64,000 nt of DNA from the NCBI RefSeq assembly GCF_031326345.1, contig NZ_CP133671.1, forward strand, positions 1,302,001-1,366,000, in the 5' to 3' direction. How positions within the stretch are numbered: the first letter of the stretch is position 1; each line of letters opens with the position of its first letter. The position numbers were made by a program, and so were the translations under genes. Source of the DNA: Aureispira sp. CCB-E (GTDB lineage: Bacteria; Bacteroidota; Bacteroidia; Chitinophagales; Saprospiraceae). Shown here one piece after another: positions 47,601-57,422 of this stretch. The notes beneath the pieces were generated by a model. It did no database searches. It had not been told where the DNA came from and was given only the letters and a program-made list of their open reading frames with translations.

Positions 47601-50600
47601 TAACAAAATGGACTGCAGTAACAGGGGAAACATTAGGGTATGGAAATACTTTAAGCTATAATTTACAAGATACTACAACTTTGTTTTATCAAGCTAGTTA
47701 CTTTGATACAATAGGGCGAACTTTTACACAGGGGGGAAGTAGTTACCCTACTGTTAGTGGGCGAGGGATTATTTTTGATGTATTAGAACCTATTGACTTG
47801 AATAGTGTTCATATAAATATTGACAATGGACCATTTTCAGCAACAATAGAATTGGAAGATGCTACAGGAACACTCATTGCCGCTAAAAATATTTCTTATT
47901 TGTCAGCAGGTGTTTATGAGGTGTTTTTAGATTTTAATATACCAGTAGGAGTAGATTATACATTGTATTTAAGAAATGTCTCAGGTGGTGGAGTGTTAAC
48001 TTTATTTCCATATAGTGATTGGGCAAATGATCATGATTATGGTTTTGTTAAATTAAAAAATGCTACAGACCCAACCGTCTATCCTGCTTTTTGGGAGTGG
48101 AAAGTAACCTTGATGAATGAAGTTTGTGCCTCGGAAGTTGATTCTGTATTACTAAATATGTTGCCTACCCCATTGATTAATCTACAAGAAGATACAGTGG
48201 TTTGTAATGATTCTATTGTATTGGATGTCTTTTTTCCAAATGCTACTTATAATTGGAGTTTGGGAGGGATAAATACAAGCTCTATTTTAGTTACACAGGA
48301 AGGAATATATAGTGTAACTTCCACCATAGGCACCTGTTCTAATAAGGATACTATTAATGTATTTCTTGCACCAGAACCAACTGTTAACCTTATTTCCTCT
48401 GATACATCAACTTGTGTTGGTGAAATACCTAGATTGGCAACAGGAGCAGATTTCGTAAAATGGTATACAGAACCTGTAGGAGGAAATTATTTAGGAAATG
48501 GAAGCTTATTTATGTATGATGCACAAGTTTCAGATACAATATGGTGTACAGGACAAAACTTTGCTAACAAAGTATACACAGAGGGATTGGTTGATACATT
48601 TGTGTCGAACCAAACAGCATACTTCTTTCCGAATCAAATTCGAGGGTTGGTGTTTGATGTTCAAGAAGACCTTTTACTTAAAGAGGTGACAATGTACATT
48701 AATCAAACTTCCTTTATTGGAACTATTGAGTTGTGGGATGCCAATAATGTAGTTCTTTATACTCAACCTATTGTATTGACCGATTTAGGCAAGAATATAA
48801 TTTCACTTGGTTTTACAATTCCAGTAGGAGTCGATTACAAATTGATGTTAACAGATTATAACACGATTCCTATTTTATCAGAATTTCCATACACAGGCTT
48901 TCCTATCAATGGAGATTTTTTAACCATAAAATCAGGTATTCCATTCTCTTCTGTCTATCAATATTTTTACAACTGGAATGTTCAAGGACTTAGTTGCCCA
49001 ACAGATCGTATACCAAGTGTTGTAGAAGTATTGCCAACACCGAATATTGATTTTCCAACAGATAGTATTATTTGTGGTGATACGTTAGTTTTAGATGCAA
49101 GTTCTTTAGGATTACAATCGTATCAATGGAGTACAGGAGAAACAACCTCCTCGATTATTTTGGATAGCACCACTACAATTACTTTAGAAGGCTCAATTGG
49201 CATTTGTACTGATGAAGATAGTATGAATGTATTTATTGTCGAGCCACCGAGTTTGATTATTCCTCCGAATGATACCACTGTTTGTCAAGGGAATATGACC
49301 TTCTATGCTACTGGTAATGCAGCCTATTATGCTTGGTACAACTCAGAAACAAGTGCTACTCCATTTGCTTTGGGCGATTCTGTAGTTGTTAATCTGCAAG
49401 ACACGACTACTTTATGGGTAGAAGGGATTGGATTTATTCCAAAATCAGAACCTTTAGGAGAACAATACAACCCTAATTCGAACCTTAATGTATGGGGAAC
49501 ACCTCAATTAAGTGTTTATCCTACTAGAGGAATGACCTTTACAGTTAATTCCCCTATATTATTGAATTCTGTTGCTATTTATGTTGATACGGTAACTACA
49601 GCAACATTGACAATTTACAAAACAGGATTCCCATATTATACTCAACAACTCAGCTTGACGAATGCAGGAGAGAATGTGGTTCAAATAGATACCTTGCTAG
49701 AAAATGGAAGTTATTCTATAGAATTAAGCAACAAATCGGCAGGAAGGATTTTATTCCTTTCTCCTTACACCAATTTAGCGCAACTCAATGCAAACGCTTC
49801 GGAAATTACCTTCACTGGTTCTGTTCCCTTGGCTTCTCAATATGTATATTTCTTTAATTGGAAAATTTCGACGCCATCTTGTGCAACGAATCGTTTACCG
49901 ATTAATATAACTGTTCCTCCATCTCCTTCCATTACACTGACAGCAGATACGGCAACATGTACATTGGGAAGTATTACTTTAGATCCTATACAGAACAATA
50001 ACCCAGCCTATACTTATGCTTGGAGTGGAGGAAGTTCTAGTGATACGTTAGCCGTTAATTCTTCAGGATATTATCGGGTAACGGTAACCAATGATGGTGT
50101 CTGTTCGTCGGTAAAAGATATTTACGTACAGTTTTTATCAACTCCGAATGCGTCAGTAGTTAGTGATTTAGATATATGTGCACCACAAGATATAGCACTT
50201 TCAGTACCTACTTCAGATGGTATTGTAGTTTGGTATGACTCTAGTGATTTGAACACTGTTTCTTACCTAACAGCACCTTATAATGTTTATGTAGGAGATA
50301 CAACCGATTTTTGGATAGATGTAGCTCCAAAGGCAACTACTCGAATAGGAAAACAAGCCTATGATAACCCTAACGAGTCAAGTGCGTATTTGAATTTTAT
50401 TATTGCCAATCGCTTTGATGTTCATGAATATGCAGTTCTAGATTCTGTTGCGATTTATGTAGAAACAGCGCCAGCTGTTGCTAATGTTGTCCTAATGGAC
50501 TCCTCTGGAAATACAATTAATACGGTTAGTTATACTGTTACAAAAGCTAAAGAAAAAGTATTTCTTCCTTTGAATTTTTTAATTCCACCAGGGGAGAATT

Positions 50601-51955
50601 ACCAACTAAGTTTTTCTAGTATCAATAGCTTATTCCTAGTTGATCGCAGCCCAATCACAGCCCCTTCTTCTAGTGCTAATATTGCTACGTTGACGGGAAC
50701 AATTTTCAGCGACTATAGTTATTTCTTTGATTGGCACTTTAGTTATGCTTATCCTGATTGCCATTCTGTTGGAGATACATTTACGGTTAATGTTAGTATG
50801 CCAGTAGATATACCTGATTCAATTTACACTTGTGATTCTGTGACCATAGATGCCAGCCATCCGAATATAGTTTCTTATAATTGGAGTAATGGTTTAACCT
50901 CAGGTGTTACTACATTTAACAATGCTGGAACTTATACGTTGACGATAACAGATGGGGCGCTGTGTACCGTAATAGATACTGTAATAATCACACAACCCAT
51001 GCCCGTAGGATTGCCTTTAGGAAATGCAGCCTGTGATTTTCAGTTAAGTACCAACTACAGTCTGAACAATGCTTCTTTCTCTTGGAATACAGGAGATACG
51101 ACGGATGTTATTACAATTCCAAGTACTGGAATATATGCTGTGACTGTAACTACAGGTGAAGGATGTATGTTGGTAGATACAGCCTATATATCGCAGATCA
51201 TAAGCCCTCCAGCACCTAATTTAGGTAACTTTGTATCTGCTTGTTATACAGATACATTAGATGCAGGATATGGTGGGCAAGGAATGACGTATTTATGGAA
51301 TACGGGGGAAATATCACAGACAATCATTGTCAATACCGCAGGAATTTATGCTGTTACAGTAACTCATCCACTGGGCTGTGCAGGGACAGATTTTGTATCG
51401 GTGACAATAGATACAGCACCTAAAGCAGCCTTTTCTGTTACTAAGAGTGGTCGCACCGTATTGATGAATAATATGTCAACAGGAACCAATCAAGCAGTAG
51501 ACTATTTCTGGGAAATGGGAGATGGAACAACCTATCAAATTCCAAATCCATTTCATACATATACAGATTCAGGTTGTTATATTATTCGCTTGACAGTGAC
51601 CGATGCTTGTGGCTCTGATACCGATACTTTGAGAGTTCCAGTTGATGTCCCAGATAGTGTTTGTACTGTTGCCATTAATACAATAGCTTCCTCGCTCAAT
51701 GGAATTGATTTGGACATTATACCGAATCCAAACTCTGGAACATTTTTATTGCAGTTATCTGAGCCTCTTCAGGAAAAAACAGAAGTGCAACTTTACGATT
51801 TGAATGGTCGAATAGTCCATACACAAGAATTGCCATTATCTACTCAGACAAATTGGAAAATTCAAGTGGAAGACTTGCCTACAGGAGTTTATTTCTTACG
51901 GTTGTTAAATCCAAAACAGAGTCAAACACATCGTGTGCTTATTCTTCGGGAATAA
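44687..51955 (+). CDS. giant T9SS-secreted repeat protein with PKD domain
   Basis: 2,422 residues. Signal peptide 1-22 (LVFFLFCSCLIQAQ). About ten alternating modules follow. One is a roughly 80-residue Ig-like domain (P.VNLG.DTTLCGG..TLDATN ... W.TG ... G.Y.VTV..GG.C...DSI). The other is a roughly 155-residue jelly-roll (RTFAQGGSSYPSVSRAIIF ... WEWKVTKLDGC). Copies 1-3 are almost identical and the fourth is diverged; later modules are more distant. A PKD domain (AFSVTKSGRTVLM ... YFWEMGDG) precedes the type A T9SS domain (IIPNPNSGTFLLQL ... GVYFLRLLN) at the end. Most likely a surface adhesin or filament. It stands between polysaccharide genes; high Asp/Thr content suggests calcium binding (inference). 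Confidence 0.92.
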   Translation: MKTATWFYLVFFLFCSCLIQAQPIVNLGPDTTVCGNSLMLDAGNTGATFLWNTGATTQNLMATASGTYWVDVTDVSGTTRDSIEVILVAPPNFITQPNDTTLCGGLINLAASADAGSISWIGSLGSIISLGDNLIYELLDTTTLYYQAVYIDTVGRTFAQGGSSYPSVSRAIIFNVNESIRLNSVMIDINNGPFTADIELEDNTGTVISSKSISYNTAGRYEVFLGFDIPIGTNYRLYMRNISGGGVHSLFPYNNWASDHNYGFIELTNSTDPTVYPIFWEWKVTKLDGCNSLVDSVILNMLPTPIVNLGEDTTLCGGNITIDATNIGTGFTYLWNTGNMTSSLTTDSTGVYAVTISSGGSCLVSDSIGIVINTKPIVQSIADTSICKGVRTIATTTNVGLVTWTDLLGRIVGIGDTLSYEVMDTTTLYYQAVYIDTIGRTFAQGGSSYPSVSRAIIFNVNELIRLNSVMIDINNGPFTADIELEDNTGTVISSKSISYNTAGRYEVFLGFDIPIGTNYRLYMRNISGGGVYSLFPYNNWASDHNYGFIELTNSTDPTVYPIFWEWKVTKLDGCNSNIDTFTLNALPTPVVNLGSDTTLCEDTLTLDATNVGGGYTYQWNTSAITPNIQASTTGIYKVTVSVGGNCSVEDSISLLVNSQPTILQGPTNMMSLCRKIYSLVANSNVGEIRWIDKLGNTIALEDTLTYELLDTTTLYYQAVYVDTIGRTFAQGGSSYPSVSRAIIFNVNESIRLNSVMIDINNGPFTADIELEDNTGTVISSKSISYNTAGRYEVFLDFDIPIGTNYRLYMRNISGGGVYSLFPYNNWASDHNYGFIELTNSTDPTVYPIFWEWKITKLDGCNSLVDSVVLNMLPTPTIELGPDTILCGGGITLDATNAGAGYQYIWNTADTTPTIQAITSNLYQVTVSFGGSCSIVDSLNVVINERPTFLQSPNDTTLCGGLYTLNTTTNVGVTKWTAVTGETLGYGNTLSYNLQDTTTLFYQASYFDTIGRTFTQGGSSYPTVSGRGIIFDVLEPIDLNSVHINIDNGPFSATIELEDATGTLIAAKNISYLSAGVYEVFLDFNIPVGVDYTLYLRNVSGGGVLTLFPYSDWANDHDYGFVKLKNATDPTVYPAFWEWKVTLMNEVCASEVDSVLLNMLPTPLINLQEDTVVCNDSIVLDVFFPNATYNWSLGGINTSSILVTQEGIYSVTSTIGTCSNKDTINVFLAPEPTVNLISSDTSTCVGEIPRLATGADFVKWYTEPVGGNYLGNGSLFMYDAQVSDTIWCTGQNFANKVYTEGLVDTFVSNQTAYFFPNQIRGLVFDVQEDLLLKEVTMYINQTSFIGTIELWDANNVVLYTQPIVLTDLGKNIISLGFTIPVGVDYKLMLTDYNTIPILSEFPYTGFPINGDFLTIKSGIPFSSVYQYFYNWNVQGLSCPTDRIPSVVEVLPTPNIDFPTDSIICGDTLVLDASSLGLQSYQWSTGETTSSIILDSTTTITLEGSIGICTDEDSMNVFIVEPPSLIIPPNDTTVCQGNMTFYATGNAAYYAWYNSETSATPFALGDSVVVNLQDTTTLWVEGIGFIPKSEPLGEQYNPNSNLNVWGTPQLSVYPTRGMTFTVNSPILLNSVAIYVDTVTTATLTIYKTGFPYYTQQLSLTNAGENVVQIDTLLENGSYSIELSNKSAGRILFLSPYTNLAQLNANASEITFTGSVPLASQYVYFFNWKISTPSCATNRLPINITVPPSPSITLTADTATCTLGSITLDPIQNNNPAYTYAWSGGSSSDTLAVNSSGYYRVTVTNDGVCSSVKDIYVQFLSTPNASVVSDLDICAPQDIALSVPTSDGIVVWYDSSDLNTVSYLTAPYNVYVGDTTDFWIDVAPKATTRIGKQAYDNPNESSAYLNFIIANRFDVHEYAVLDSVAIYVETAPAVANVVLMDSSGNTINTVSYTVTKAKEKVFLPLNFLIPPGENYQLSFSSINSLFLVDRSPITAPSSSANIATLTGTIFSDYSYFFDWHFSYAYPDCHSVGDTFTVNVSMPVDIPDSIYTCDSVTIDASHPNIVSYNWSNGLTSGVTTFNNAGTYTLTITDGALCTVIDTVIITQPMPVGLPLGNAACDFQLSTNYSLNNASFSWNTGDTTDVITIPSTGIYAVTVTTGEGCMLVDTAYISQIISPPAPNLGNFVSACYTDTLDAGYGGQGMTYLWNTGEISQTIIVNTAGIYAVTVTHPLGCAGTDFVSVTIDTAPKAAFSVTKSGRTVLMNNMSTGTNQAVDYFWEMGDGTTYQIPNPFHTYTDSGCYIIRLTVTDACGSDTDTLRVPVDVPDSVCTVAINTIASSLNGIDLDIIPNPNSGTFLLQLSEPLQEKTEVQLYDLNGRIVHTQELPLSTQTNWKIQVEDLPTGVYFLRLLNPKQSQTHRVLILRE
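45104..45562 (+). repeat. near-identical 459-bp repeat block 1
   Basis: Encodes DTTTLYYQAVYIDTVGR through KLDGCNS. It matches blocks 2 and 3 with only a few base changes over the whole length. Confidence 0.9.
45956..46414 (+). repeat. near-identical 459-bp repeat block 2
   Basis: Starts 852 bp after block 1 and has the same length. Changes are few and mostly silent (for example E to L in NVNELIRL). The Ig-like segments between the blocks are much more divergent. Confidence 0.9.
46814..47272 (+). repeat. near-identical 459-bp repeat block 3
   Basis: Starts 858 bp after block 2, same length. A fourth, clearly diverged block follows at about 47669-48133. The contrast points to gene conversion or recent duplication among blocks 1-3. 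Confidence 0.9.
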
Positions 51956-51981
51956 GTCTTCGTCTAGAAAATAAAAGAATT

Positions 51982-52017
51982 AAAGCTGTGGTGTCTCCGT
52001 TTACATCACAGCTTTTT
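51982..52017 (+). terminator. intrinsic terminator of the giant gene
   Basis: AAAGCTGTGGTGT pairs with ACATCACAGCTTT (one G-A mismatch region, otherwise paired) and TTTTT follows. 27 bases after the stop. The rest of the gap to 52305 shows no gene. Confidence 0.85.
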
Positions 52018-52305
52018 CTATCTTTAAGCCCAATTGATTTGCTAAATTTAGTACCCTGTAGGTTGCTAAAAGGATATTGATAGCCTCGTGAGCTGGTATG
52101 ATATTAAGAAATGGTATCGCTTTCTCTGTTTTTACTAAAAAATTAGTAGATAAGGAATCGAATTACAACGTTAGGACATAGATTATAGTCTTATACTTGG
52201 CAACTTCAGGCACACCTCTACTTGGTAGTTTCTTAATCTGTGTTTTTAGTAGGTTATGAATAATTGATTTTTAAATAGTTTTGTTGAGAAATAATTGATT
52301 GGTAC

Positions 52306-53349
52306 ATGGAAGTACAAACAAAAAAAGTACAATTTGCAATTGTTGGTGCTGGACATATTGGCAAACGGCATGCAGCTATGATTGAAAAAAATCAAGAGGC
52401 AAACTTAGTCGCACTTTGTGATATAGAACATCCAAAATTCTTAAACATAGAAGACTTTGATGTTCCCTTTTATAATTCCATAGAGGCTTTGTTGGCTGCT
52501 GATTTAGAGATTGATGTAGTTTGTATTTGTACGCCAAATGGAGTGCATGCAGAGCAAGCAATTCTGGCTTTGGGAGCTCACAAGCATGTTGTTTGCGAAA
52601 AACCAATGGGACTCAGCAAGGAAGCTTGTGAAGCTGTGATTTTTAAATCGCTGCAAGTCAATCGCCATGTTTTTTGTGTTATGCAAAATCGTTATTCGCC
52701 TCCGTCTATTTGGGTCAAAGAGATGATTGATCAGCAGAGATTGGGGCAAATTTTTATGGTACAAATAAATTGTTACTGGAATAGAGATGATCGTTATTAT
52801 TATAAAAATGGTCAGCAACATACTTGGAAAGGTCGGTTAGAATCGGATGGAGGACCCTTGTTTACGCAATTTTCGCATTTTGTAGATATCCTGTATTGGC
52901 TATTTGGCGATATCAAAAATATACAGGCTATGTTTCATAACTTTTCCCATCAGCACTCTACTGAGTTTGAAGACTCTGGAGTGGTTCAGTTTGACTTTGT
53001 AAAAGGCGGGATGGGCTGTATTAACTATTCTACAGCGATATATGACAAAAATTTAGAGAGCAGCCTAACAATCATAGGGAGTGAAGGTTCTTTAAAAATT
53101 GGAGGGCAGTATATGAATGAGGTCGAGTACTGCCATATTAAAGATTATACCATGCCCACTTTAGCAGCATCTAATCCTGCCAATGATTATGGGGCTTACA
53201 AAGGTTCTGCGGCTAATCACGGTTATGTGATCCAGAATGTGATTGATGTCATCAAAGAAAAGAAACCAATTACAACGAATGCTTTAGAAGGATTGAAAGT
53301 TGTAGAGATTATTGAAAATATTTACAAGCTTAAAAGCAATAATAAGTAA
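52306..53349 (+). CDS. Gfo/Idh/MocA-family oxidoreductase (WbpB-like)
   Basis: 347 residues. Rossmann loop VGAGHIGKRHA (about 14-24), the CEKPMG motif near 99 and an alpha/beta C-terminal domain. The neighbours point to WbpB/WlbA: oxidation of the 3-position of UDP-GlcNAcA, followed by amination and acetylation. Followed by the acetyltransferase after 109 bases. The 53350-53458 gap carries a CACTCACGAAGTGAACTG stretch, module-like. Confidence 0.88.
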   Translation: MEVQTKKVQFAIVGAGHIGKRHAAMIEKNQEANLVALCDIEHPKFLNIEDFDVPFYNSIEALLAADLEIDVVCICTPNGVHAEQAILALGAHKHVVCEKPMGLSKEACEAVIFKSLQVNRHVFCVMQNRYSPPSIWVKEMIDQQRLGQIFMVQINCYWNRDDRYYYKNGQQHTWKGRLESDGGPLFTQFSHFVDILYWLFGDIKNIQAMFHNFSHQHSTEFEDSGVVQFDFVKGGMGCINYSTAIYDKNLESSLTIIGSEGSLKIGGQYMNEVEYCHIKDYTMPTLAASNPANDYGAYKGSAANHGYVIQNVIDVIKEKKPITTNALEGLKVVEIIENIYKLKSNNK

Positions 53350-53458
53350 CCGTTCAGCTAGCTAAAAACAAAGCACTCACGAAGTGAACTGTATTTCTTT
53401 TTGTACTGCGTTTGATGGCAAAAAAAACTGAATAGTGGATAACTAAAAAATAAGACAG

Positions 53459-54031
53459 ATGAGTTATTACGCACACGAAACTGCGGTTATAGATGAAGGA
53501 TGTATCATTGGTGCTGGAACTAAAATTTGGCACTTTAGCCATATCATGCCCAATAGCGTTATTGGAGAATCTTGTAATATTGGGCAAAATGTAGTTGTAT
53601 CTCCCAAAGTTCAGTTGGGCAACAATGTAAAAGTTCAAAATAATGTCTCTATTTATACTGGCGTGACTTGCGAAGATGATGTATTTTTAGGACCATCTAT
53701 GGTTTTTACTAATGTTATTAATCCTAGATCGGCTGTAGTGCGCAGAGGTCAATATAGCCCTACTGTTGTACAAAAAGGAGCCTCTATTGGAGCTAATGCG
53801 ACCATTGTCTGTGGCAATACAATCGGGGCTTATGCTTTGATAGGTGCGGGAACTGTAGTCACAAAGGACGTCCTTCCTTATGCTTTGGTGGTGGGGAATC
53901 CTTCGAAACAGATTGGATGGGTGAGCGAATATGGACATCGTTTGAATTTTAATGAGAAGGGGCAAGCAATTTGTCCAGAAAGCGATCAGGTATATGCATT
54001 AAAAGATGATTTGGTGACAAGAATTCAATAA
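53459..54031 (+). CDS. UDP-amino-sugar N-acetyltransferase, left-handed beta-helix (WbpD/WlbB-like)
   Basis: 190 residues. Hexapeptide repeats run from about 8 to 140 (VIDEGCIIGAGTKIWHFSHI, IGQNVVVSPKVQLGNNVKVQNNVSIY, SIGANATIVCGNTIGAYALIGAGTVVTKDV). The close match to WbpD/WlbB includes NPRSAVVRRGQY. It acetylates the 3-amino group of the UDP-GlcNAc3NA acid. Start of the next gene lies 2 bases after the stop. Confidence 0.92.
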   Translation: MSYYAHETAVIDEGCIIGAGTKIWHFSHIMPNSVIGESCNIGQNVVVSPKVQLGNNVKVQNNVSIYTGVTCEDDVFLGPSMVFTNVINPRSAVVRRGQYSPTVVQKGASIGANATIVCGNTIGAYALIGAGTVVTKDVLPYALVVGNPSKQIGWVSEYGHRLNFNEKGQAICPESDQVYALKDDLVTRIQ

Positions 54032-54033
54032 AG

Positions 54034-55215
54034 ATGAATATTGCAGGGAATATATGGAAATTGTATGTAATTAAAATGTCCAAGTGGTTTATGGTTTATA
54101 TGCCAATTGTGGTATTATTCTTACAGTCCAATGGTTTGAGTTTGCGAGATGTAATGCTTGTCAATGCCATTTATTCGATCTCTGTTGCCTTCTTTGAAAT
54201 TCCTTCAGGGTACTTTTCAGATCGACTAGGACGCAAGAATTCTATTATATTAGGAACATTATTTATGACGGCTCAATTTACTGCATATAGCTTGTCGTAC
54301 GATTTTTGGAGTTTAGGTTTGGGGGCAATTATTGGAGGCTTAGGAGCTAGTTTTATATCAGGAACAGATTCTGCCTTGTTATATGACTCTTTGCATGTTT
54401 TGAATCGAAAAGGAGATTATCTCAAATGGGAGGGACGAACGTACGCTATTGGAACATTTTCAGAAGCAGTAGCCGCTATTATTGGAGGTTGGCTGGCATA
54501 TACGTATGGATTACGTTATCCGATGTATGTTCAGGTAGGGATTAGTTTTTTAGGAGTAATAACCGCTTTTTCTTTGGTAGAACCTCCGATACACAAAGAG
54601 CATGATCGAGGTAATTGGGAACAAATGCGCTATATTTTGCACTATACTTTTCTGAAAAATAAACAATTGCGATTTTTTATTTTTTTAGCCTCTATTTTTG
54701 GCTTAGCCTCCTTGTTATTAGCTTGGTTTGCACAACCTTATTTTGATTATAAAAAAATAGAAGAAAATAACATTGGTTACTTGTGGGCTGCCTTGAATAT
54801 GACGGTTGCTTTGTTTGCTTTAAATGCACATCATGGTAGTAAGTTGCTATCTTCCAAACAATTAATATTTGTCATTCTATTTGGCTTTGCGATCGGATAT
54901 AGTGTGTTGGGAGGATATGGAGGTGCTTTTTTATGGTTGGGATTGTTGGCTATGTTTGTTATGTATGCTTTGAGAGGTTTGGCTACGCCTACTTTTTTAA
55001 ATTTAATCAATCAACATGCTCCTCCTGATATGCGAGCAACCGTGTTGTCTATTCGAGGATTTAGCGTTCGAGTACTGTATGCTATATCAGCTCCTATTCT
55101 AGGGTGGGTGGCAGATATTTATACGATTTTAGAGACATTTTTATTAATAGGCGTGATAATTGGTTTAGCAACGATTGTCGCAATTGGATTTTATTCTTTA
55201 GTTTTGCAGGAATAG
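54034..55215 (+). CDS. MFS transporter
   Basis: 393 residues with about 12 membrane segments and the typical loop 2-3 motif (GYFSDRLGRKNSIILG, about 60-75). The substrate is unknown. The 2-base gap to the acetyltransferase suggests co-transcription. It could export a glycan precursor or drug-like compound. Confidence 0.9.
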   Translation: MNIAGNIWKLYVIKMSKWFMVYMPIVVLFLQSNGLSLRDVMLVNAIYSISVAFFEIPSGYFSDRLGRKNSIILGTLFMTAQFTAYSLSYDFWSLGLGAIIGGLGASFISGTDSALLYDSLHVLNRKGDYLKWEGRTYAIGTFSEAVAAIIGGWLAYTYGLRYPMYVQVGISFLGVITAFSLVEPPIHKEHDRGNWEQMRYILHYTFLKNKQLRFFIFLASIFGLASLLLAWFAQPYFDYKKIEENNIGYLWAALNMTVALFALNAHHGSKLLSSKQLIFVILFGFAIGYSVLGGYGGAFLWLGLLAMFVMYALRGLATPTFLNLINQHAPPDMRATVLSIRGFSVRVLYAISAPILGWVADIYTILETFLLIGVIIGLATIVAIGFYSLVLQE

Positions 55216-55257
55216 ACCTTAGGATATAGCGTATTTAACCTCTAAAAAGATAAGAAC

Positions 55258-56325
55258 ATGCAGCGTATTTTATTGATTTGGATAGGAATTTTTTGCCTAC
55301 AAATAACTCAATTATTAGCAAAACCGTGCTCAGAAGATTTTTTTATAGATGATGTCAAAGCACGTTTTTATGTTGAAAAATACAAACATATTGCAGTAGC
55401 AGAAATGGACCGAACTGGAATTCCTGCCAGTATTAAAATGGCACAAGGTATCTTAGAGTCGGGTGTTGGAGAGAGTGAACTAGCCAATGTGGCCAACAAT
55501 CATTTTGGAATCAAATGTGGGGGCGAAGTTTGGCAAGGTGCCACACATTATGTGTGGGATGACGAAGTTGTGAAATCTTGTTTTCGAGTTTACGAAAGTG
55601 CCGAAGAGTCTTATATTGCACACAGCGAGTTTTTGTTAAACCCCAAGAAAGCTTTTCGATATGGTGTTTTGTTTGAATTAGAAAAACACGATTATAAAGG
55701 ATGGGCAAAAGGTTTGCAAAAATCAGGCTATGCTACCTCAAAAACATATTCTAAAAACTTGATTGCTATCATAGAGCGATTGGAGTTGTACAAACTAGAT
55801 TATTTGACGGTAGAGGTGCTAGCACTGACGGAGGATGAATTGGCGAATATTTTCCCAAAAACAGGACCAGAAGTTGATTTGAATGCAGAAGATACGACCA
55901 CAACGACCACACGTATTCCAGACCCATTCAGCTCCGTACTAGATAGTGTCGATATGGTGTTGACATTGTATCAATTCCGTGTAAATGATATTGATGCCGT
56001 TTATGTTCAACCTGGTGATGATTTGCAAAGCATTGCGGATCGTTATCGAAAAAATGCTAAAAAACTGTATTGTTACAATGAATTAAAAGGCAGAGAACTA
56101 AAGGTTGGACAATATATATTCTTAGATAAAAAACGCAATTGTTATCAACATTCAGATACCAAAAAATCTAGTAATATACATATTGTAAATAAAGGACAAA
56201 GTATGTATGATATAGCTCAGTTATACGGTATAAAACTTCGAAAGTTATTAAAATATAATAAAGTATACCGCCATCAAGCTCCTAGACCCGGTGTGCAGAT
56301 TTTTCTTAAAAAACAAAAGCGATAG
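55258..56325 (+). CDS. glucosaminidase-domain protein with two LysM domains
   Basis: 355 residues, signal peptide 1-21. Glucosaminidase (FlgJ-like) domain about 45-180 (IKMAQGILESGVGESELANVANNHFGIKC, then YKGWAKGLQKSGYATSKTYSKNLI); the catalytic Glu is in ILESG. LysM domains cover about 238-290 (VYVQPGDDLQSIADRY) and 305-352 (HIVNKGQSMYDIAQLYGI). It cleaves peptidoglycan glycan strands. Confidence 0.93.
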   Translation: MQRILLIWIGIFCLQITQLLAKPCSEDFFIDDVKARFYVEKYKHIAVAEMDRTGIPASIKMAQGILESGVGESELANVANNHFGIKCGGEVWQGATHYVWDDEVVKSCFRVYESAEESYIAHSEFLLNPKKAFRYGVLFELEKHDYKGWAKGLQKSGYATSKTYSKNLIAIIERLELYKLDYLTVEVLALTEDELANIFPKTGPEVDLNAEDTTTTTTRIPDPFSSVLDSVDMVLTLYQFRVNDIDAVYVQPGDDLQSIADRYRKNAKKLYCYNELKGRELKVGQYIFLDKKRNCYQHSDTKKSSNIHIVNKGQSMYDIAQLYGIKLRKLLKYNKVYRHQAPRPGVQIFLKKQKR

Positions 56326-56358
56326 TCTCGTTTGCCATACAATACATAGAAATTAAAG

Positions 56359-56393
56359 ATGCTGAATATTTGACTAGAATGTTCAGCATTTTT
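56359..56393. terminator. terminator between convergent genes
   Basis: ATGCTGAA pairs with TTCAGCAT, followed by a T-run; A-rich before the left arm, so it may also act on the minus strand for the deaminase gene at 56400. Confidence 0.85.
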
Positions 56394-56399
56394 TATTAT

Positions 56400-56846
56400 T
56401 TACAATCGCTTTTTTCGAAAAAAGTTGGTTATAATAGTAGCGCATTCTTCTGCTAAGATACCAGTAGATACTTTTGTTTTTGGATGCAATGCTTGGGGAG
56501 CTAGTCTTCGATAGCCCCTTTTGCTATCGCTGGCACCAATGATAAGCTCGCCTAATTGAGTCCATGCCAAAGCACCTGTACACATGACACAAGGTTCTAA
56601 GGTTACATACAAGCGACATTGCTGGAGGTACTTATTGCCTAGGTATTTACTAGCAGCAGAAATTGCTAATATCTCTGCATGTGCTGTCACATCTATTAAG
56701 TGTTCTGTCCAATTGTGTGCACGAGCAATAATCTGTTGATTACAAACGACAACAGCCCCAACAGGAATTTCGTCGAGACTTGCGGCCTTTTCGGCTTCTT
56801 TTAACGCTTCTTTCATATAATATTCGTGCGAGAAAACAGAAAACAT
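56400..56846 (-). CDS. tadA: tRNA-adenosine(34) deaminase-type nucleoside deaminase
   Basis: 148 residues. Zinc motifs H56-A-E58 and P-C86-V-M-C89 with EIPVGAVVV. TadA converts A34 to inosine in tRNA-Arg. Length and the GASDSKRG segment fit TadA; guanine deaminases of the family are close, so the symbol is likely but not certain. M11 is an alternative start. The 576 bases from 56847 to 57422 hold only repeat copy B3. Confidence 0.88.
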   Translation of the reverse strand: MFSVFSHEYYMKEALKEAEKAASLDEIPVGAVVVCNQQIIARAHNWTEHLIDVTAHAEILAISAASKYLGNKYLQQCRLYVTLEPCVMCTGALAWTQLGELIIGASDSKRGYRRLAPQALHPKTKVSTGILAEECATIITNFFRKKRL

Positions 56847-56907
56847 TGTATCTTGGTTCTTTCTTAAAAAATGAGTCTATTTATCGTTGTATGTTTCTAA
56901 ATAATTT

Positions 56908-57068
56908 TAAGTAATCGTTCAAAAAAAATAACAAGTAAAACAGCCTTCTTTTTGCGCTACTCTTTATCAGAAAAACTTGCCTTAGCTCGCTAAGCCTTCC
57001 TTTTTCTTCTTGGATTAGCAAAAAAATAATCCCATTTTTTGCTATTATTTTTTCTGACCACCTACTTA
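56908..57068 (-). repeat. family B dispersed repeat, copy B3
   Basis: 161 bp, reversed relative to B1, with TAAGTA-type ends. It has no 22-bp insert. It lies 61 bases upstream of the tadA start and may include its promoter. Open frames through it (56881-57072) are not conserved between copies, so it is non-coding. Confidence 0.85.
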
Positions 57069-57422
57069 ACAAAACAAATCATCGTCAAAATGGCTTTTAC
57101 CTGTTCTTGGTAATTACCTATTAGAACGTTAAATATACGGTATTTTTGAACTAAATATTTTAGATTCATGTAAGTTGTTTTAATTTATTGATTCGCGTCA
57201 TGCAAAAAAATTGAAGTAAGGTTGGCAAAGAGAAAAAGAACGCATGAAGAAATAATAATATAAAACCACGGATGCCCTTTGGTTTTAACGTATCATAGAG
57301 CTACTTTGGAAAGTTATTTGATAGTCTGTCAAGGACAGAATATACATATTATAATCTTAGTAATGGAACAAAATTATGAACTATAATTAGGTGCATTGCT
57401 TTCAATCAATTTTATATCATTT

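Noticed and set aside
44687-51955. prophage tail-fibre gene
   Set aside because: The repeat domains, signal peptide and T9SS C-terminus fit a secreted surface protein; no phage genes are nearby.
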